A stretch of 8,293 bases of DNA from Acidobacteriota bacterium. Lineage in GTDB: Bacteria; Acidobacteriota; Terriglobia; UBA7540. The translations under genes were made by a program, and so were the position numbers. Within the stretch, counting starts at the first letter, position 1. Each line of letters opens with the position of its first letter. Under the pieces are notes generated by a model that made no database searches, was not told where the DNA came from, and saw nothing but the letters and a program-made list of their open reading frames with translations. The stretch covers positions 1 through 8,293 of the forward strand of contig PLWR01000316.1 in assembly GCA_003165615.1 (NCBI GenBank), read 5' to 3'. Shown piece by piece: positions 6,233-8,293 of the stretch.

Positions 6233-7336
6233 TCACTTCTTCCATAGAGCGTTGACCACCTTCGATGCTGCTTCTCGCTTCTCTGACGAAACAGCTTGAG
6301 TGTAGATATTCAATGTGGTTTGAATATCGGCATGACGTAGCAGTTCCTTTTGGACTGCCGGGGTCGTGCCCAGGGCGTGTAGGAGTGTCGAGTACGTGTG
6401 CCTGAAGGTGTGCCAGCCGATGTTTCCGATTCCGGCCTTGACCGCCGCTGGCTTTAGGTGATCTGTAAGTACGCCGTCCGGCCAAGGTGGCTTTCCGTTT
6501 TCCCCCGCAAAAACGTAATCAGAATCAGCCGAGTAACGACTTGTCGCCTTGTGAGCTAACAAGACTTCGGCCAAATCCGGGTCAAGCGGGAGGGCGCTCG
6601 CTGAGGCTTCGGTTTTGGTTTCGTTAACCTCTCCCTCAACAAGGCTCCGCTCGATTCTCACAGTGAGGTTTTCAAAGTCAATGTCGCCCCACTGTAAGCC
6701 GAGCAATTCGCAAACCCGCAAGCCTAAACACGCGACGGTCGTCACCATCGTTTTGTGAGGTTCCGACAGTTGCCCCAAAAGGGCCTTGAATTCTGCCGGA
6801 GTGAGAACGCGGGGGACCTTCAGCCGCTTCCTTGACTGTCTTACAAGGTCAATGGGGTTCCGTTCCAACATCTCCCAGCGGATCGCTGCCTGAAAAAGTG
6901 TGTGCATGAGGTTTCGAACATGAGCCTTGATCTGCCGGGAGTACGGGTACTCGTCAAGCCACGATTCCACCGCCATTGTCTTGACGTTATGGACGTACTC
7001 GTCGCCCCACCTTGGCCGGATGTGATTCTTGAAGAGGCTTCGGTAGGTGCTCTGTGTAAGCTTCCGACATCGTTTGGGAGCGTACTCTTCCATGAAGCGC
7101 TTGATCAGCGCCGCCACGGTGACAGAGTGGAATTGCTGTTGTGGATTCTGCGCGTTGACGTGGATGCGATGGTGTTCCACGGCCCGTTCCGCGTCTGCCT
7201 TGGTCGGAAGTTTTTCAACCGTTCCAATCAACACCGATTTCCGTTTGCCGTTGTCGAAAAAGCGGAACTGCCAAACGTCCGGCCCCTTGTTCCGCTTGCG
7301 AATTCTCAAATCTCCGTACTGGTATCGTGCCTGCAT
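6233..7336 (-). CDS. int: Tyrosine recombinase / phage-type integrase
   Basis: 367 residues from ATG 7336, a typical length for phage or island integrases. The N-terminal part (to about residue 60) is a basic beta-rich arm-binding region, residues about 72-170 are the SAM-like core-binding domain, and about 176-363 the catalytic domain. The catalytic set is complete: Arg207 in LGLRVCELLGL, Lys241 in NETKTEAS, His309 and Arg312 in WHTFRHTYS, His335 in LLRHADIQTT and the nucleophile Tyr345 in NIYTQA. It would integrate and excise the element at tRNA-Pro. ATG 7336 is chosen because GGAGG lies four bases upstream; a GTG at 7372 would add 12 residues and overlap the excisionase gene. The stop faces the tRNA. 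It is expressed with the upstream HTH gene. No frameshift is seen, so it is probably functional. Confidence 0.93.
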   Translation of the reverse strand: MQARYQYGDLRIRKRNKGPDVWQFRFFDNGKRKSVLIGTVEKLPTKADAERAVEHHRIHVNAQNPQQQFHSVTVAALIKRFMEEYAPKRCRKLTQSTYRSLFKNHIRPRWGDEYVHNVKTMAVESWLDEYPYSRQIKAHVRNLMHTLFQAAIRWEMLERNPIDLVRQSRKRLKVPRVLTPAEFKALLGQLSEPHKTMVTTVACLGLRVCELLGLQWGDIDFENLTVRIERSLVEGEVNETKTEASASALPLDPDLAEVLLAHKATSRYSADSDYVFAGENGKPPWPDGVLTDHLKPAAVKAGIGNIGWHTFRHTYSTLLHALGTTPAVQKELLRHADIQTTLNIYTQAVSSEKREAASKVVNALWKK

Positions 7337-7340
7337 GGTT

Positions 7341-7345
7341 CCTCC
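7341..7345 (-). promoter_or_regulatory. Shine-Dalgarno that fixes the integrase start
   Basis: On the minus strand GGAGG precedes ATG 7336 by four bases (AACC). It lies just past the excisionase stop at 7348-7350, so terminating ribosomes could reinitiate on the integrase. Confidence 0.65.
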
Positions 7346-7347
7346 AA

Positions 7348-7563
7348 TCAGAATGAAGTTGCCGTGCGGCACGCTTGGCGACCTGATTGTAGCCTTGAGT
7401 TAATCCAGGCGTCCAGTGTTGTTGCGCGATACCGCCAGAACTTCCCAACCTTCAGCGCAGGGACTTCTCCCCGTTTCGCCATCCGTTCCAGCACTTTCGG
7501 ATGAATCTTCAGAACCCGTGACGCTTCCTTGCTGGTAAGAAGCATTTCAATTCCATCTGCCAT
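7348..7563 (-). CDS. xis: Excisionase-type helix-turn-helix protein
   Basis: 71 residues. Residues about 8-56 match the small winged-HTH excisionase/MerR-like DNA-binding fold (HTH_17 type): LLTSKEASRVLKIHPKVLER forms the helix-turn-helix, and GEVPALKVGKFWRYRATTLD supplies the wing with the conserved basic/aromatic K-x-WRY. Such proteins bend DNA at attachment sites to direct excision and often repress their own operon. The ATG at 7563 has GGGAGG (7575-7580) eleven bases upstream, slightly distant; an ATG at 7545 would remove six residues. The stop is 11 bases before the integrase ATG, so the pair is a translationally coupled operon. The last 15 residues, Arg/Ser/Thr-rich, lie outside the fold. 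The family is clear; the role in excision is inferred from context, and a simple transcriptional regulator is possible. Confidence 0.82.
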   Translation of the reverse strand: MADGIEMLLTSKEASRVLKIHPKVLERMAKRGEVPALKVGKFWRYRATTLDAWINSRLQSGRQACRTATSF

Positions 7564-7585
7564 AAAGTTCAGAACCTCCCAGGAA

Positions 7586-7640
7586 CCTGCCCAACCTCTC
7601 GATACGGACCTGCCCCTGCCTTGACCTCACCCGGCCTGCC
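7586..7640. promoter_or_regulatory. Four CCTGCC boxes in the xis-int leader
   Basis: CCTGCC occurs at 7586-7591, 7609-7614, 7615-7620 and 7635-7640. The first two are extended to ACCTGCCC at 23-base spacing, and the last is inside the inverted repeat CCGGC-CT-GCCGG (7631-7642). They lie between the likely promoter and the xis start codon, where an excisionase or repressor could bind. The region is C-rich, so some copies may be chance. Confidence 0.35.
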
Positions 7641-7651
7641 GGTGTCCGCTA

Positions 7652-7828
7652 TCACGACCCGCAGCAGGCCACCCCGCTTGGCCCCTCAAGATCGAGGCTT
7701 GCGAGGATCGCCCGAGCATACGAATTGATAAGTCCAACTTTTTTTCTGTCAAATGACGGCAATGGGGGTTCTCCATCCGACCTGGAAGCGCAGGTCCAAT
7801 GTATGGGTTTCGAGACTTTAATCGCCAC
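7652..7828 (-). CDS. Questionable small ORF upstream of xis
   Basis: From GTG 7828 to the tandem stops TGA TAG (TGA at 7652-7654) a frame encodes 58 residues; the second half (VGLINSYARAILASLDLEGP) looks protein-like. There is no Shine-Dalgarno before the GTG, no ATG in frame, and the frame runs straight through the consensus TTGACA promoter proposed for xis-int. I recognise no family. It may be a chance open frame or the tail of a decayed gene. Confidence 0.18.
   Translation of the reverse strand: MAIKVSKPIHWTCASRSDGEPPLPSFDRKKVGLINSYARAILASLDLEGPSGVACCGS
7725..7752 (-). promoter_or_regulatory. Putative sigma70-type promoter of the xis-int operon
   Basis: On the minus strand a perfect TTGACA (7747-7752) is followed after 16 bases by TATCAA (7725-7730), 4 of 6 matches to the -10 consensus. 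An A-tract fills most of the spacer's upstream half. Transcription would start near 7718, leaving a leader of about 155 nt to the xis ATG that contains the CCTGCC boxes. Confidence 0.45.
7779..7796. promoter_or_regulatory. Perfect inverted repeat upstream of the xis-int -35 box
   Basis: GACCTG (7779-7784) and CAGGTC (7791-7796) are perfect inverted arms around GAAGCG. The site ends 26 bases upstream of the TTGACA box. Its half-site ACCTG recurs at 7585 and 7608 in the leader, so these could be a family of sites for one regulator. Confidence 0.4.
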
Positions 7829-7911
7829 GATATCTATAACTTAGCGTCATCCGATTTCACGACATCCGGGGATTTATCTTGGCGCGCGGGAAACTAAACG
7901 AAAAATGATGT

Positions 7912-8094
7912 GTGGGAATAGCAGCCCTTGGAATTTGCAAATGGGGCAGAGCGGCAATTGTAATCACTGCAATGGATTACTTCGAGCAGGACGAGTCCGT
8001 CCCGAGGGCGGCACGTCAGACTTTCAAATGGTTGCAAGAAGAAGTTTACACCCTATTAGAAACCATTGGACCAGCGAAAAATATTTGGTACTGA
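7912..8094 (+). CDS. Hypothetical small protein, weakly supported
   Basis: A GTG-started frame of 60 codons (or 40 from ATG 7972) ends at TGA 8092-8094. Its second half is acidic and amphipathic (TFKWLQEEVYTLLETI) and looks more protein-like than the overlapping frame, but neither start has a Shine-Dalgarno. It lies in the mobile element on the strand opposite to int-xis. No family is recognised. It could be a small accessory protein or a chance open frame. Confidence 0.25.
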   Translation: MGIAALGICKWGRAAIVITAMDYFEQDESVPRAARQTFKWLQEEVYTLLETIGPAKNIWY

Positions 8095-8133
8095 TCGTGC
8101 CTCCGCCGCAGCCATCCTACCCACGAGGAATAA

Positions 8134-8293
8134 ATGTGTCGGGGTGGTTTGCGCGGGAGTCCCGCCGCTATCGGCGGTGGTGCGCTGATAAGCAGCGGCA
8201 CCTTCATGCACGCCAAATGCGCCGCCAGCGGTCGCCGCCTGGCGGTATCGGTAGTGCGCGGCGGCGGGGCGGCGCTGCGCGCCGGGTGGAAGG
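8134..8293 (+). CDS. 5' part of an unidentified gene running off the right edge
   Basis: ATG 8134 is preceded by GAGGA (8125-8129) at four bases, one of the better ribosome binding sites in the window. The frame stays open for 53 codons to the edge. The product starts MCRGGLRGSPAAIGGGALIS and is rich in Gly, Ala and Arg, with only three cysteines/aromatics of note (Cys2, Cys29, a Trp near the end). No domain is recognised. The region is very GC-rich, where long open frames arise by chance in several frames, so the Shine-Dalgarno is the main support. In the context of the element it may be cargo. Confidence 0.35.
   Translation, partial: MCRGGLRGSPAAIGGGALISSGTFMHAKCAASGRRLAVSVVRGGGAALRAGWK
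8162..8259. repeat. GC-rich hairpins with an internal repeat near the right edge
   Basis: CCGCCG (8162-8167) and CGGCGG (8172-8177) form a 6-bp stem with a CTAT loop. CCGCCAG (8222-8228) and CTGGCGG (8239-8245) form a 7-bp stem with a 10-base loop. Each stem overlaps or precedes a related tract, TATCGG followed by GTGCGC (8169-8185 and 8246-8259), suggesting a degenerate duplication of a hairpin unit. They lie inside the partial frame from 8134. Confidence 0.4.

Larger units (their letters stand above)
6173..8293. mobile_element. Left part of an integrated element in tRNA-Pro (right boundary outside the window)
   Basis: A tRNA gene with an intact 3' end, a tyrosine recombinase 60 bp away and a coupled excisionase-type gene form the standard integration module of prophages, genomic islands and integrative elements. 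No structural, replication or conjugation gene is seen in the remaining stretch to 8293, so its kind cannot be decided. The extent is set to the window end because no second copy of the tRNA 3' end was found; the element could also be a short remnant that ends earlier. Confidence 0.6.

Noticed and set aside
7905..8293. A plus-strand frame from ATG 7905 that stays open for 129 codons to the edge
   Set aside because: No Shine-Dalgarno, and the last 60 codons are extremely Arg-rich, as expected from an out-of-phase reading of GC-rich DNA. The frame starting at 8134 has a better ribosome binding site.
8134..8293. Resemblance of the Gly-rich IGGGALIS segment to Ash/Icd-like proteins of P4-type satellites
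   Set aside because: This is a memory impression of a short low-complexity stretch only; a profile search would be needed before using it.
7564..8293. A second copy of the tRNA-Pro 3' end (far attachment site)
   Set aside because: I looked for the T-arm and acceptor sequence to the right of xis and found no convincing match, so no far boundary is called.
1..8293. CRISPR array, insertion sequence or rRNA gene
   Set aside because: No regularly spaced repeats, no transposase with terminal inverted repeats and no rRNA-like stretch were seen.

Overview
The window looks like a piece of a GC-rich bacterial chromosome, probably from the Acidobacteriota or a similar soil lineage. That guess rests on a zinc-ribbon Ser/Thr protein kinase next to a long HEAT-repeat/PilZ-like protein and a universal stress protein. 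No marker gene is present, so the taxonomy is an inference.

Layout. The left edge (1-623) holds the last codons of a gene running in from outside, a small hairpin, a start-less open frame on the minus strand that looks like a gene remnant, and an AT-rich stretch with an imperfect direct duplication. A sigma70-like promoter (624-652) then leads to a short universal stress protein gene (783-1238, +). Facing it tail to tail are two minus-strand genes: a 630-residue protein kinase carrying an active-looking kinase domain followed by a pseudokinase domain (4076-5968), and downstream of it an 863-residue helical-repeat protein ending in a degenerate PilZ-like domain (1313-3904). The 171-bp gap between these two holds three short palindromes.

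Divergent from the kinase is a complete tRNA-Pro(TGG) gene with encoded CCA (6096-6172). Immediately after its 3' end sits the start of an integrated mobile element: a tyrosine recombinase (6233-7336, -) and a small excisionase-type HTH protein (7348-7563, -) in a tightly coupled operon. That operon has its own likely promoter (consensus -35 TTGACA) and repeated CCTGCC/ACCTG boxes upstream. The rest (7830-8293) is poorly coding, with a weak 60-codon frame and a better-supported partial gene with a good Shine-Dalgarno running off the right edge in a very GC-rich, hairpin-rich tail. The far attachment site is not in the window.

How the parts may work together. The kinase/pseudokinase and the HEAT-PilZ protein are adjacent and co-directional, so they may form a cytoplasmic signalling module, with phosphorylation by the first domain and scaffolding by the pseudokinase and the helical repeats. 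This is inference from architecture and gene order. The int-xis pair is a separate, acquired unit that uses the tRNA-Pro gene as its target.
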